Part shown: piece by piece, positions 7,902-16,827 of the stretch
Position numbering within the stretch: position 1 is the stretch's first letter
Layout: the number at the start of each line of letters is the position of its first letter
Assembly (NCBI RefSeq): GCF_004349265.1
Contig: NZ_SMFL01000001.1
Coordinates: forward strand, 310,001-374,000
From: Dyadobacter psychrotolerans
Lineage (GTDB): Bacteria; Bacteroidota; Bacteroidia; Cytophagales; Spirosomataceae
DNA: 64,000 bases
Reading direction: 5' to 3'
Translations under genes and position numbers: made by a program
The notes under the pieces: model-generated
The model's input: the letters and a program-made list of their open reading frames with translations, nothing else
What the model was told of the DNA's origin: nothing
Databases searched by the model: none

Positions 7902-9242
7902 ATGAAGAATGTTATGACTTTTGCAGATTTAAATCTTACCAAACCTCTTTTAAGTGCGCTCACTGATTTAGGTTATACAACACCAACAACGATACAGGAA
8001 AAGGTATTTTCGGTCATGATGTCCGGAAAAGATGTTTGCGGAATTGCGCAGACAGGTACCGGAAAAACGTTTGCATATTTATTACCTACACTGCGCCAGC
8101 TTGAGTTTTCCAAAGACCGGTTGCCGCAGCTGCTCATCATCGTTCCAACGAGGGAACTAGTGGTGCAGGTTGTGGAAGAAGTAAGAAAATTAGCCGCTTA
8201 TATGACTTTACAGGCCGTTGGCGTTTATGGTGGTGGCAACATAAAAGTACAAATGGCCGAACTGAAACAAGGTGCAGACGTTGTGGTGGCTACGCCGGGA
8301 CGGTTGGTGGATCTTGCTCTAAACGGTTCGCTTAAGACAAAGGCAATCAAAAAACTGGTTATTGATGAAGTAGATGAAATGCTGAATCTGGGATTTCGGA
8401 CGCAGCTAAAAAACATACTTGACCTACTCCCGCAAAGAAGGCAAAATCTTTTGTTTTCGGCTACCATCACACAGGAAGTAGAAGTTTTGATGCAAACCTA
8501 TTTCAATAGTCCGGTTCGGATCGAAGCTGCTCCGGTGGGAACTCCGCTGGAAAATATTGAACAGACGGGTTATCTGGTTCCCAATTTTTATACGAAGGTT
8601 AACTTGCTTGACAAACTTCTGGATGAAAATCCTGAGATGAGTAAAGTCCTGATCTTTGTGGCGACAAAAAAACTGGCAGACCAGCTTTTTAACCAGCTTG
8701 AACTGGGTTATTTGAACAGAATTGGAGTCATCCACTCTAACAAAGAACAGAATCACCGTTTCAATTCCGTCAAACAATTTCATGAAGGCACGTACCGGAT
8801 ATTGATCGCAACGGACATTATTGCGAGAGGTCTCGATGTGGCCGAAGTCTCTCATGTATTCAATTTTGACATTCCTGAAATTCCTGAAAACTACATCCAC
8901 CGTATCGGAAGAACAGGCCGTGCAGACAGGAAAGGAAAGGCAATATCATTTATTACGGAAAGAGACCAGGAATACCGGGAAGCTATCGAGGAATTGATGC
9001 ATTATGAAATTCCGGTTCTGACATTGCCGGAAGACCTGAAAATATCGGATATTCTGACACCGGACGAGGAGCCAAAGATCAACATGAAAAATATTGATTT
9101 TAAACTTCCAAAGCGTGAAAGCACAGGCTCAGCCTTCCACGAAAAAATTGCAAAAAATCAAAAGGTAAACGTTCGCAGAAATCACGCATTGGAAAAAATG
9201 CAGAAATACGGCAGACCGATAAAACGGTCAGGGAAGAAATGA
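7902..9242 (+). CDS. DEAD-box ATP-dependent RNA helicase
   Basis: A 446-residue DEAD-box helicase that unwinds short RNA duplexes using ATP, probably in ribosome assembly or mRNA decay. All core motifs are visible: Q-motif (TTIQEKVF), Walker A AQTGTGKT (49-56), PTREL (Ia), TPGR (Ib), motif II as DEVD (155-158) instead of DEAD, SAT (186-188), ATDIIARGLD (V) and HRIGRTGR (VI). A basic C-terminal tail rich in Lys and Arg would bind RNA. DEVD differs from the family signature only at the third residue and should be active. No partner gene is nearby, and the RhlE/DbpA/CsdA subgroup cannot be assigned from sequence alone. Confidence 0.94.
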   Translation: MKNVMTFADLNLTKPLLSALTDLGYTTPTTIQEKVFSVMMSGKDVCGIAQTGTGKTFAYLLPTLRQLEFSKDRLPQLLIIVPTRELVVQVVEEVRKLAAYMTLQAVGVYGGGNIKVQMAELKQGADVVVATPGRLVDLALNGSLKTKAIKKLVIDEVDEMLNLGFRTQLKNILDLLPQRRQNLLFSATITQEVEVLMQTYFNSPVRIEAAPVGTPLENIEQTGYLVPNFYTKVNLLDKLLDENPEMSKVLIFVATKKLADQLFNQLELGYLNRIGVIHSNKEQNHRFNSVKQFHEGTYRILIATDIIARGLDVAEVSHVFNFDIPEIPENYIHRIGRTGRADRKGKAISFITERDQEYREAIEELMHYEIPVLTLPEDLKISDILTPDEEPKINMKNIDFKLPKRESTGSAFHEKIAKNQKVNVRRNHALEKMQKYGRPIKRSGKK

Positions 9243-9244
9243 GA

Positions 9245-9269
9245 AATTAAGAATGATGAATTAAGAATG
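9245..9269. repeat. Short direct repeat (aattaagaatg x2)
   Basis: Two exact 11-bp copies (9245-9255 and 9259-9269) just after the helicase stop codon, 14 bp apart. This looks like a local duplication; no function is visible. Confidence 0.45.
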
Positions 9270-9312
9270 GGTAGTTAGTGTAATACCTCAGCAAAAATTC
9301 AAGCCTTTTATA

Positions 9313-9360
9313 ATAACCCCGGGATTCTCCCGGGGCTATTCAATTTGATCCCTTTGGGAT
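9313..9360. repeat. REP-like pair of hairpins in a convergent gap
   Basis: Two hairpins in tandem: an 8-bp GC stem (9317-9324 with 9328-9335, loop TTC) and a 5-bp stem (9348-9352 with 9356-9360, loop TTT). They lie between convergent genes and have no T-run, so they may be a bidirectional transcription stop or a copy of a repeated extragenic palindrome. Confidence 0.5.
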
Positions 9361-9389
9361 AGTCTAAATCAAACCCGGAAGTCAGCGTC

Positions 9390-10133
9390 CTATTTCCTGT
9401 TCATCATACTTTCTTCCAACAACTTAAAAAACCTTTCACGGTATGTTTCACCAAGAGGCACATTGGTGTTTTTATTAAGGAAAATCTGATTGCCTTCGAT
9501 ATATTCAACACGATTAAAAGCAATGATATAAGAACGGTGGACACGCATAAAGTAGGTATCCGAAAGATATTCCTCAACTTCTTTCATGGTGGAAAGTGTC
9601 ACCAAACGACCGGTTTCGGTGAAAATACTTACGTAGTTCCCCAGTCCTTCTATGTACAAAATATCCTGAAACCTGACTTTCATAATCTTGCTGTCCACTT
9701 TCACAAATACGTGATCGCTTGAAGCTGCGGGCGCAACTGGGACAGGAACAGGTTCAGGCGTAGCTATCGGCTTGACAGTAAGAATGTCCTGCACTTTTTG
9801 CACAGCATGTAAAAAACGGTCAAAGGGAACCGGTTTTAAAAGATAATCCACCACATCCAGATTATATCCGTCCAACGCATACTGACTGTAAGCAGTAGTC
9901 AAAATTACCTTTGACTTGCCTCTGAGAAGCTTAATCCATTCCAGCCCAGATATTTCCGGCATGTGTATATCCAAAAACACGATATCAATTTGTTCTTTAT
10001 AAATGACTTCAAGCGCGGCAATCGGATCGGTAAATGCGCCGGCCAGTTCAAGAAAAGGAGTTTTTGAAATGTAATTCGTCAGGACATTCAAAGCAGCTTG
10101 CTCATCATCAACAATCAGACAGCGTAAATTCAT
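9390..10133 (-). CDS. LytTR-type response regulator
   Basis: A 247-residue DNA-binding response regulator. The receiver domain (1-120) has the acidic pocket D9/D10, the phosphorylation site D55 (VFLDIHMPE) and K98 (LLKPV). A linker rich in Pro, Val and Ala (about 123-137) leads to a LytTR DNA-binding domain (140-245) with the typical MRVHRSYIIAFNRVEYIEG core. It would bind direct-repeat sites upstream of target genes after phosphorylation by the kinase encoded directly upstream. The gene starts 65 bp after the stop of that kinase, in the same orientation, forming a two-component operon. Targets cannot be inferred from the window. Confidence 0.93.
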   Translation of the reverse strand: MNLRCLIVDDEQAALNVLTNYISKTPFLELAGAFTDPIAALEVIYKEQIDIVFLDIHMPEISGLEWIKLLRGKSKVILTTAYSQYALDGYNLDVVDYLLKPVPFDRFLHAVQKVQDILTVKPIATPEPVPVPVAPAASSDHVFVKVDSKIMKVRFQDILYIEGLGNYVSIFTETGRLVTLSTMKEVEEYLSDTYFMRVHRSYIIAFNRVEYIEGNQIFLNKNTNVPLGETYRERFFKLLEESMMNRK

Positions 10134-10198
10134 AACTGGTATTAGGTTAACAGTAAAAAGTTTAAGGTAAATAGACTTATTATCTGACTATCAAGTAT

Positions 10199-11806
10199 TT
10201 ACAATATTATTGTCAGTTCGGTACTGTAAAAATCCTGCCCGTCCGAGATTGATAACGTATGTTTGCCCGGATAACCCAGTGCGAGACGGTTACGGATATT
10301 TTCGAGCCCGATTCCGGTTGAGTCTTCTTTTGGTCCTGTGCGTTTCTTATTTTTAACAAAAAAGATAAGTTTTTGGCTATCTACGGTCAAATGTATCTGT
10401 AAAGGAAATTCTGACTGGTGAAGTTCACCGTACTTAAAAGCATTTTCAACAAAAGTAATCAGTAAAAGCGGCATAATACGGCGGATGGCAATCTGTCCGT
10501 TCGTCCGAAAATCAATTTGCAGCTGGTTGGAAAATCTAAGCTGATTAAACTCTATAAAGTTTTGAAGATGTTCTACCTCTCCGGAGAGAGACACTTTGGC
10601 CTCATCGTTATTTTCCTGTAAACCATACCGCATCATCTTGGAAAGAAGCATTGTGGCGCGTGCCAGTTCTTCGGATAAAGGCAAAGACTGAGAATAAAGA
10701 AAATTAAGACTGTTGAATAAAAAATGCGGGTTAATCTGATATTTCAGTGACTGAAGCCGTGCATCTACAACCGCTTTTTCCAGTACTTTTTGCCGAAGCT
10801 GTTCCTGTTGCCGCGATTCGGAAATAGTCACAAGCTCCTTTCTATACTTCGTGATTCTTTTATCATAACCATAAATAAAGCTGGCCAATAGAATAACAAG
10901 CTCCTTAAAAGCAGCACCCGACAGGATTGTCCCAATCGCTTTTCCTAAGTTATATGAAACGCTCATCTTGTCACCTGCATTTGCAACAGCATCGTAAACA
11001 TTTTTACCATCCAAAACCGCTGGCAAACCAAATCCTTTTGTAAGTATTACAAAAAGCACCGCCTTCACAATAAGTAGAACTGCCCACCAGCACAATGTTA
11101 CAACCAAGGCAAGAAACAATTTATTATCGGCTAATAACTTGAAGCTGGTTTTAAGATTAATATAAAAAAACAAGACCGATGGCAGCATCATAAGCAAGGT
11201 TGTTTGCCATGAAATTGGTTTCCCTGTAAACAAGACTGGTGAAAGAGTAAAAAACAACCAGAATACCCATCCCATGGTTAAATACAAAAGATGGATTCCG
11301 GACGTGTTTAACGACTGTTGCTTCCACCATCTTCTCAAACGAAACGACAAATGTTTTTTTCTATGCCAGTGAACCAGAAACCATGTAATACCGAAAAATA
11401 TCCAGAAAGTGACAAATGAACCGCCCAGAACTTCTCCAACACGATTAACCGAGTAGGGCTTCATGGGTGTCTGCATCTTTTTTTGCATACCGTCAAATGA
11501 CGCACGCAGTTCTTCATCTGAAACAGAAACGCGGCTGATCAGATAATAAAATGCGGTTGAAAAAACCATGGTAAGCATAATGAACGCCACATTCAGCAGC
11601 CATGATTTACTTATTCTGACTGCCGGATAAATCATATAATAAATCGCTGCGTATAACAGATATGAATTAAGCAGCGTCAATGGCAATCCAATATAGCTCC
11701 ACCGTGAAAAGTAGCCAGGATAGTCCCAGGAAAAAATGACTATCAGGATGGTATACATCCCGATAAAAAAAAGATTCTTATATAAATTCGTAAAAAACTT
11801 TGACAT
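10199..11806 (-). CDS. LytS-like sensor histidine kinase (His_kinase family)
   Basis: A 535-residue membrane kinase. The N-terminal 310 residues contain about eight hydrophobic segments in two blocks (10-150 and 170-310) with a short extracytoplasmic region around 92-120, but no known ligand domain. A coiled coil (320-345) leads to the His_kinase box YQINPHFLFNSLNFLYSQ with the phospho-accepting H361, then an ATPase domain with the N-box VENAFKYG and the G-box GIGLENIRNRL. It should phosphorylate the LytTR regulator encoded just downstream. Upstream 277 bp to the divergent small gene must contain its promoter; I could not pick out a clear element. Confidence 0.92.
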   Translation of the reverse strand: MSKFFTNLYKNLFFIGMYTILIVIFSWDYPGYFSRWSYIGLPLTLLNSYLLYAAIYYMIYPAVRISKSWLLNVAFIMLTMVFSTAFYYLISRVSVSDEELRASFDGMQKKMQTPMKPYSVNRVGEVLGGSFVTFWIFFGITWFLVHWHRKKHLSFRLRRWWKQQSLNTSGIHLLYLTMGWVFWLFFTLSPVLFTGKPISWQTTLLMMLPSVLFFYINLKTSFKLLADNKLFLALVVTLCWWAVLLIVKAVLFVILTKGFGLPAVLDGKNVYDAVANAGDKMSVSYNLGKAIGTILSGAAFKELVILLASFIYGYDKRITKYRKELVTISESRQQEQLRQKVLEKAVVDARLQSLKYQINPHFLFNSLNFLYSQSLPLSEELARATMLLSKMMRYGLQENNDEAKVSLSGEVEHLQNFIEFNQLRFSNQLQIDFRTNGQIAIRRIMPLLLITFVENAFKYGELHQSEFPLQIHLTVDSQKLIFFVKNKKRTGPKEDSTGIGLENIRNRLALGYPGKHTLSISDGQDFYSTELTIIL

Positions 11807-12083
11807 GAAAACCGGTTATAAATACGGAGTAAGCATCAAAACTAATAGTCATCCCGGAAACGCTGTAATCTTTTTGACGAAACTCCTTATCCGAATGACG
11901 AAGCTACTTTAACGATCACTAATTCCCAAAACAAAGGTTAAACCGGCTTTATCAATCGCGTTTACAGCTTCATCACCAATTTAAAGAGGTTAATCATATC
12001 GAATTGTAAAAACTGTTTTTACACGCCACTTTTGTCAGGTCATCAGGAAAACATTTTTATCAAACACATTAACTTTAAAGGTC

Positions 12084-12299
12084 ATGTTACTAATCACATT
12101 TTTTCTAAGTTTCGCCTTAGTTTTAATCGGCAAATACCAGGTTCCGTTTTTCAGTCCCTCTCTTGCTGTAAGAAAAGCAATGGTTGTTGTGGGAATGCTC
12201 GGACTTGGATTTTTTATCGGATTTAAGATTTATGATGTATCATCCAGTTTTGTTTCCGGATTTTCGGACGGCCTGGCAGGAAGAAAACCCACTCAATGA
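12084..12299 (+). CDS. Small two-helix membrane protein
   Basis: A 71-residue protein with two hydrophobic segments (about 1-17 and 27-48) and a Gly/Ser-rich, charged C-terminus that ends DGLAGRKPTQ. I do not recognise a named family. I chose this frame over the overlapping 64-residue frame at 12032 because it has an ATG start, transmembrane-like composition and a stop 30 bp before the next gene, as in an operon. A sequence like TAACTTTA lies about 10 bp upstream of the ATG, close to the -7 consensus. Function unknown. Confidence 0.6.
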   Translation: MLLITFFLSFALVLIGKYQVPFFSPSLAVRKAMVVVGMLGLGFFIGFKIYDVSSSFVSGFSDGLAGRKPTQ

Positions 12300-12329
12300 T
12301 TATCTTAAACATATTCCAACCCTACTCAT

Positions 12330-12878
12330 ATGAAAAATCAACCTTTTGATCTGACAATATCTCCGGTGAAGGCACAAGTGTATAGCCTGATCCCAACAAT
12401 CATTTTAATACCTGTAATGCTTCTCCCTTTTCATCTGATATGGAAAATTGACCTAAACCACCTGAAAACAAATCTTTTTTCATACACCATGTATGGGCTC
12501 GCTATGCTTGTTACAGGTACGCTTATTCATGAATTGATTCACGGACTCACGGCAGTTTGGTATGCAAAAGTGCGCTGGAAGAATATAAAGTTTGGCTTCC
12601 ATTGGCAGTCTCTCACTCCTTATTTTCACAGCGAACTACCGATGACCGCCGCCAAATATCGTATTGTGGTTATCATGCCTCTGATTATTTTAGGAATCAT
12701 TCCTTACCTGGTATCGCTATTGAACGGTTCCGGATGGTTACTGACTTTTGGAATGATTTTTACCTTCGCAGCCTGTGGTGACCTGATGATCATCTGGATG
12801 ATGCGAAAGTTAAAAGCAGAAGAAAACGTGCGAGATCATCCATCTGAAGTAGGCCTGATTGTTGGAGGATCAAAATAA
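12330..12878 (+). CDS. DUF3267-type membrane metalloprotease-like protein
   Basis: A 182-residue protein with four transmembrane helices. The second helix carries an HExxH motif (H67-E68-L69-I70-H71, in GTLIHELIHG), the zinc-binding signature of membrane metalloproteases, and this arrangement is found in the DUF3267 family. The third ligand is not certain. It may be an intramembrane protease or only a structural relative. It lies 30 bp after the small two-helix gene, so they are probably co-transcribed. Confidence 0.75.
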   Translation: MKNQPFDLTISPVKAQVYSLIPTIILIPVMLLPFHLIWKIDLNHLKTNLFSYTMYGLAMLVTGTLIHELIHGLTAVWYAKVRWKNIKFGFHWQSLTPYFHSELPMTAAKYRIVVIMPLIILGIIPYLVSLLNGSGWLLTFGMIFTFAACGDLMIIWMMRKLKAEENVRDHPSEVGLIVGGSK

Positions 12879-13194
12879 TTTAAACAAAATAAAATTATTC
12901 TAAAAAATATTTTTCACGGAATAAGACAATACAAATGCATCTATTAGCCATTAATTATAATTAAAATTCAAAATCAGTGAAATTTAAAGTACATTTCGTG
13001 AAGAATATTTTTATTACCACACATCCACAGGCGTTTTTTTATCGTAAGTCTTTACAATTCGTGGAACATGAAGATTGTCGCTAGACAAATTGACATTTAC
13101 ACTAATTAGATAATTGAGAAGTATTTAATTGAAAGTCCTTCTCGGGACTGATATAAAAAAATTCTAGATTATTGTGGAGGGTAAGGTAATGCTT

Positions 13195-13225
13195 AGAGCG
13201 GAAATCAACAGGTTTCCGCTCTTTT
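13195..13225 (+). terminator. Orphan terminator-like hairpin
   Basis: A perfect 10-bp stem (13195-13204 with 13213-13222), an 8-nt loop and a short T tail (13222-13225). It is not close to any plus-strand gene end. Confidence 0.6.
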
Positions 13226-13229
13226 AATG

Positions 13230-13271
13230 TAAAAGCCCCTGTAAACCATTTTGTGGTACAGGGGCTTTTTT
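13230..13271. terminator. Bidirectional terminator downstream of hemA
   Basis: A perfect 13-bp stem (13231-13243 with 13257-13269), with A residues before and T residues (13266-13271) after, so it can act on both strands. It lies 24 bp after the hemA stop codon. Confidence 0.85.
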
Positions 13272-13294
13272 ATCGCCATAGTATTATTCAAACT

Positions 13295-14557
13295 TCAGTG
13301 ACTCTCTTTCTGTTTTTCCAGATTGAAGAGGTCATTCAGCACATCGATCAGCGTTTCGGCTTCTCCTCTTTTGCACGCCGCTTTAAGCTGAAGAACCGGC
13401 AGCTTGAGAATTTTCTGCATCATGCTGGTTGTGATACGCTCAACTTTTTCAAGTTCAGAATCACTCAAATTTTTAGTAAAACGTGTCAGTTCTTCTTTTC
13501 TGATCTGTTCCAAAGCACCTTTCAGTTTTTGGATAGTCGGTGAAACGATCATTTCTTTTGACCAGTCATTAAACTCAAGAACCGCTTCGTCAATAATCTC
13601 GCGAACGTGCGGAACTGCTGCCAGCCTGCGGTTGAGCGCCTCGTCCGCTCTGCTGCGGATTGAATCAATAGTATATAACATCACGCCCGGAATTTCTTCA
13701 ACATCCGGAGAAACACTGCGTGGTACAGAAAGATCAATAAAATATTTAAACGACATGCCCCGAAGACGAACCATCATTTCTTTTGTAAAAAAAGGCTCAT
13801 AACGCGCAATAGAAGATACAATAATGTCGGCACGGGAAACTTCCGCGTCGATGTCCGTTACATCGGCAACCCGGAAACCAAGTTCTGCTGCCAGCGCGTC
13901 CGCCCTGCTGCGGGTCCGGTTGATAATCGTTACATCCGCACCGGTTTTTTGCGCCAGGTTGCGGCAAACATCGCTTCCTATTTCTCCAAGACCTACAACC
14001 AGAATCTTAGGATTTGGCATCAAGCCGTCCAAAAGCTCAACTGCCGCATAAGAAACAGAAGCAGCGCCATCCCGGAAAAACGTTTCCTGGGCAACGCGTT
14101 TGTTGGCAAAAAAGATTGTGTGAAGTAAACGGTGTAAAAAAGGACCGGCAAGGTTCAGGTCCGCAGTCCATTGGTAAGCATGCTTGATCTGATTTGGAAT
14201 CTGCATGTCACCCACAACCTGTGAATGAAGCCCGGTTGCAACTTCGAACAAATGCTGAACAGCACTTTCGCCGGCTGAATATTTTTCGAAATAATCAAGA
14301 AAGGGCTGAACGTCAGAAATTCCTTTTTCAATCAGCAAAAGCTTGATAATCTCCTCGTTCAAATCCTCAGAAGAAGAATAATATATTTCAGTACGATTGC
14401 AGGTAGAAACCGTCAGAACATCAGTCACATCAAAGAAATCCTTCAAACGGAGCATGATTCCCTTAGCGCTCTCCTCATTCAATGCCAGCTGTTCTCTAAT
14501 CGCTAGAGGTGCTTTCCGGTGTGATAAACTTATTGATTTGAAATGATTATACATCAC
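13295..14557 (-). CDS. hemA: Glutamyl-tRNA reductase
   Basis: HemA reduces glutamyl-tRNA(Glu) with NADPH to glutamate-1-semialdehyde, the first committed step of C5-pathway tetrapyrrole (haem) synthesis. The 420-residue protein shows the catalytic domain with the nucleophile C53 in STCNRTEIYY, the early SLSHRKAPL motif, the NADPH-binding Rossmann fold ILVVGLGEIGSDVCRNL, and a C-terminal dimerisation helix region. Length is normal for the family. The first two codons are both ATG, so the start may be one codon later. It is transcribed alone, with a -7 element 18 bp upstream and a strong terminator downstream. Other haem genes are not in the window. Confidence 0.96.
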   Translation of the reverse strand: MMYNHFKSISLSHRKAPLAIREQLALNEESAKGIMLRLKDFFDVTDVLTVSTCNRTEIYYSSSEDLNEEIIKLLLIEKGISDVQPFLDYFEKYSAGESAVQHLFEVATGLHSQVVGDMQIPNQIKHAYQWTADLNLAGPFLHRLLHTIFFANKRVAQETFFRDGAASVSYAAVELLDGLMPNPKILVVGLGEIGSDVCRNLAQKTGADVTIINRTRSRADALAAELGFRVADVTDIDAEVSRADIIVSSIARYEPFFTKEMMVRLRGMSFKYFIDLSVPRSVSPDVEEIPGVMLYTIDSIRSRADEALNRRLAAVPHVREIIDEAVLEFNDWSKEMIVSPTIQKLKGALEQIRKEELTRFTKNLSDSELEKVERITTSMMQKILKLPVLQLKAACKRGEAETLIDVLNDLFNLEKQKESH

Positions 14558-14911
14558 TATTTCTAATTCTATTTACAAAAATACAGCACAAAACTTACAA
14601 TAGGAAAGTATAACCAAGCGCGGATGTTTATTTAGAAAACATATAAATAAAAAGCCTCCCGCATTACAAATTTCCTGAGCCTGCTCCGCTTCATTCATGA
14701 TTCAGATCAGTTCTTTTAATGACCTTTAACCGGATGTTTTAAAGACGCTTAATCCACTAAGCACGATTATTTTTCGTTACTTGTAAAGGTTGTAACGAAG
14801 TCTCCGGGTTAGAAATTCCCTCGCTCCGTTTAACTGATTTTGAATAGAAGCGGGTTATCTTCGTTCAGAATTTTGATATTCTCGCATTACACTCATCGGA
14901 TTCCGACATTA
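14558..14911. other. Divergent intergenic region between hemA and a sensor kinase
   Basis: 354 bp without a gene. It holds the hemA promoter and an inverted repeat with perfect 8-bp arms (14773-14780 and 14792-14799, 11-nt spacer) that could be an operator or a stem-loop. Nothing resembling a tRNA or a known riboswitch is visible. Confidence 0.45.
14576..14583 (-). promoter_or_regulatory. hemA -7 element (TATTTTTG on the minus strand)
   Basis: On the minus strand TATTTTTG matches TAnnTTTG and lies 18 bp before the hemA ATG at 14557. Confidence 0.5.
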
Positions 14912-16192
14912 ATGATTACCGATCCCAAGAAACCAAAACCAAAATTTCGCCTGCATCCGGTGGCACTTCTCAACAGCAGCAGGTTGAGGAGGTCTCTTGC
15001 GGATACGTATGACCAAAGGAATTTTCTAAAATATATGACTGCGGTGATACTGCTTATTCTCAGTATCGGGTCACTATTTTACACGAACGATCTGGTTGAC
15101 AAGCTGGAAGAGCGTGAAGAACGTGAAGTGATTTTATATGCAGAGCTGGTAAGAACCATAACAACCAGTTCGATTAATGAGAATATAACTGTTCTGCTTC
15201 AGGTGATCCAGGACGCTGTCTCTTTTTATCAGATCCCGGTTATTTATGTGGACGACAACAATCTTGCCAGTCAAACCATCAATATCGATTTTCCTCCAAC
15301 TGCTTCTTTAAGAGAAAGAGAGCAGATCATTGATGAAAAGCTGGAACTTATGAAACAGGAGCATCCTCCCATTCCTGTGGAAATCGGGAAAGGCAGAGCG
15401 GGATACATTTATTACAGCAATTCATTTTTGCTCACACAGCTGAGATATTATCCCTTTATACAACTTTCGGTGATGCTGCTGATCGGTTATCTGGCTTATC
15501 TCGCGTTTAGCTCTGCAAGAAAAGCGGAGCAAAACCGGGTTTGGGTTGGGTTAGCGAAAGAAACTGCCCATCAGCTTGGAACTCCCCTTTCTTCATTAAT
15601 GGCCTGGGTGGAATATTTTCGCAGTGATCCGAATATTGACCCTTCGATTGCAGAAGAAATCGAAAAGGATGTGATCCGGCTGGAAATGATCACCACGCGT
15701 TTTTCAAACATTGGTTCTGTACCGATTATGCAGGAAGAACCTGTGGCAGAAATTGTCTCCAACTTCGTTTCTTATCTGCAGAGAAGAGTTTCTTCAAAAG
15801 TAAAATTTACAGTTGATAACCAGCTCGTTCCTGAACAAACTGCTTCTTTGAATAAAAACCTGTTTGAATGGGTTGTTGAAAACATCTGCAAAAACGCAGT
15901 GGATGCCATGGGTGGTATTGGTGAGATCAATGTAACCCTGCAGGCACCTCCTCTGACAAATCAGATCAGGATCGACATTTCTGATACTGGAAAAGGCATG
16001 ACCAAGGTTAACATGAGTAAGATATTTGATCCCGGATTCAGCACAAAAAAACGCGGCTGGGGACTTGGACTTACACTCGCCAAACGGATCATCGAAAACT
16101 ACCATTCCGGAAAGCTCTTTGTCAAAAGCTCCGAAATTGGAAAAGGAACAACTTTCAGAATTGTGTTGCCTGCTAAGGTGATTGAGGATTGA
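14912..16192 (+). CDS. Sensor histidine kinase
   Basis: A membrane-bound kinase of 426 residues from the ATG at 14912 (an in-frame TTG at 14840 would add 24 residues of unlikely sequence). One transmembrane helix near residues 40-58 and a second near 184-200 enclose an extracytoplasmic sensor domain of about 125 residues with no recognised fold. The cytoplasmic part has the H-box AKETAHQLGTPLSSL (H220) and the ATPase motifs N-box NICKNAVDAMGG, DTGKGM and GWGLGLTLAKRI. The Q-L-G-T variant after the His is common in Bacteroidota kinases. No response regulator is adjacent, so it is an orphan kinase. Its stop codon abuts that of the convergent lipoprotein gene. Confidence 0.9.
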   Translation: MITDPKKPKPKFRLHPVALLNSSRLRRSLADTYDQRNFLKYMTAVILLILSIGSLFYTNDLVDKLEEREEREVILYAELVRTITTSSINENITVLLQVIQDAVSFYQIPVIYVDDNNLASQTINIDFPPTASLREREQIIDEKLELMKQEHPPIPVEIGKGRAGYIYYSNSFLLTQLRYYPFIQLSVMLLIGYLAYLAFSSARKAEQNRVWVGLAKETAHQLGTPLSSLMAWVEYFRSDPNIDPSIAEEIEKDVIRLEMITTRFSNIGSVPIMQEEPVAEIVSNFVSYLQRRVSSKVKFTVDNQLVPEQTASLNKNLFEWVVENICKNAVDAMGGIGEINVTLQAPPLTNQIRIDISDTGKGMTKVNMSKIFDPGFSTKKRGWGLGLTLAKRIIENYHSGKLFVKSSEIGKGTTFRIVLPAKVIED

Positions 16193-16714
16193 TCACAACG
16201 GATAACCCGGAACAACTACGCTATCTGTCTCAATTTGATTGCTGACATGTAGAGCCCGGTCGCGAATGCGGATCTTAAATTTGAGTGTTATAGGGATAGT
16301 GTTATTTCCTCTCGCAAAGTAAGTATTCAGATCAAGTTTACCTTTAATAGGACCCGGCTTACCGTCTGGTTTAAGGATGTCCATCCATTTGACCGAATCT
16401 TCCGAAAGAATAGTCTCAAGCCATTTGCCATTTGCCAGCTTCCTAGCAGTAACCAGTTCATAATTCCCCCATTTACCATAAGGCTTTTTAAAAGCGTCAT
16501 TATCCCTTTCACTATCGGTCGCGCCTAAGTCGCCGTCACCATCTTCAAAATCAATAGTTATGACCACTTTCTCGCGGGTTCCAGACTCATCCGTCACCGT
16601 AAACTGATCTATACCATTATAAAAAATCGTGGGCGTATCGCTAAAATCAGGAATGTCTACACAGCTTGCAAGTGCAATGGCGGAAACAAAAAAGAGGAGT
16701 ATTTTAAACTTCAT
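16193..16714 (-). CDS. Small lipoprotein of unknown function
   Basis: A 173-residue exported lipoprotein: the N-terminal hydrophobic segment ends in the lipobox LASC (C18), so the mature protein should be anchored to a membrane. The mature part contains an acidic, Asp/Gly-rich stretch FEDGDGDLGATD that resembles a calcium-binding loop, and then mixed beta strands. I do not recognise a family with confidence. Its stop codon and that of the convergent kinase form the hexamer TGATCA with no bases between them. Confidence 0.75.
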   Translation of the reverse strand: MKFKILLFFVSAIALASCVDIPDFSDTPTIFYNGIDQFTVTDESGTREKVVITIDFEDGDGDLGATDSERDNDAFKKPYGKWGNYELVTARKLANGKWLETILSEDSVKWMDILKPDGKPGPIKGKLDLNTYFARGNNTIPITLKFKIRIRDRALHVSNQIETDSVVVPGYPL

Positions 16715-16794
16715 TTTTTTTACGTTAAGGCATTAAAGACAATATTCACATTACAACTTTCTGTTCCTGCTTCGTGTTTTTGACTTTCAAATTC

Positions 16795-16802
16795 TAACTT
16801 TG
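16795..16802 (+). promoter_or_regulatory. -7 element (TAACTTTG) for the LuxE-like gene
   Basis: TAACTTTG fits TAnnTTTG and lies 25 bp before the TTG start at 16828, which supports that start codon. Confidence 0.55.
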
Positions 16803-16827
16803 TCTTTCATCTACGAAAGTAACAGTA

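Larger units (their letters stand above)
12879..13294. other. Gene-free interval with an orphan terminator
   Basis: 416 bp without an ORF I can support. The first 250 bp are AT-rich. A small hairpin is at 13133-13148 and a terminator-like hairpin at 13195-13225, more than 300 bp after the last plus-strand stop codon, so a short untranslated transcript ending there is possible. The bidirectional terminator at 13230-13271 serves hemA. Confidence 0.5.

Noticed and set aside
12032..12226. Overlapping 64-codon frame beside the small membrane protein
   Set aside because: The frame at 12084 has a better start, hydrophobic helices and operon spacing; both cannot be genes here.
13253..13543. Plus-strand frame over the hemA 3' end
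   Set aside because: It covers the hemA terminator and the conserved hemA C-terminus; a shadow frame.
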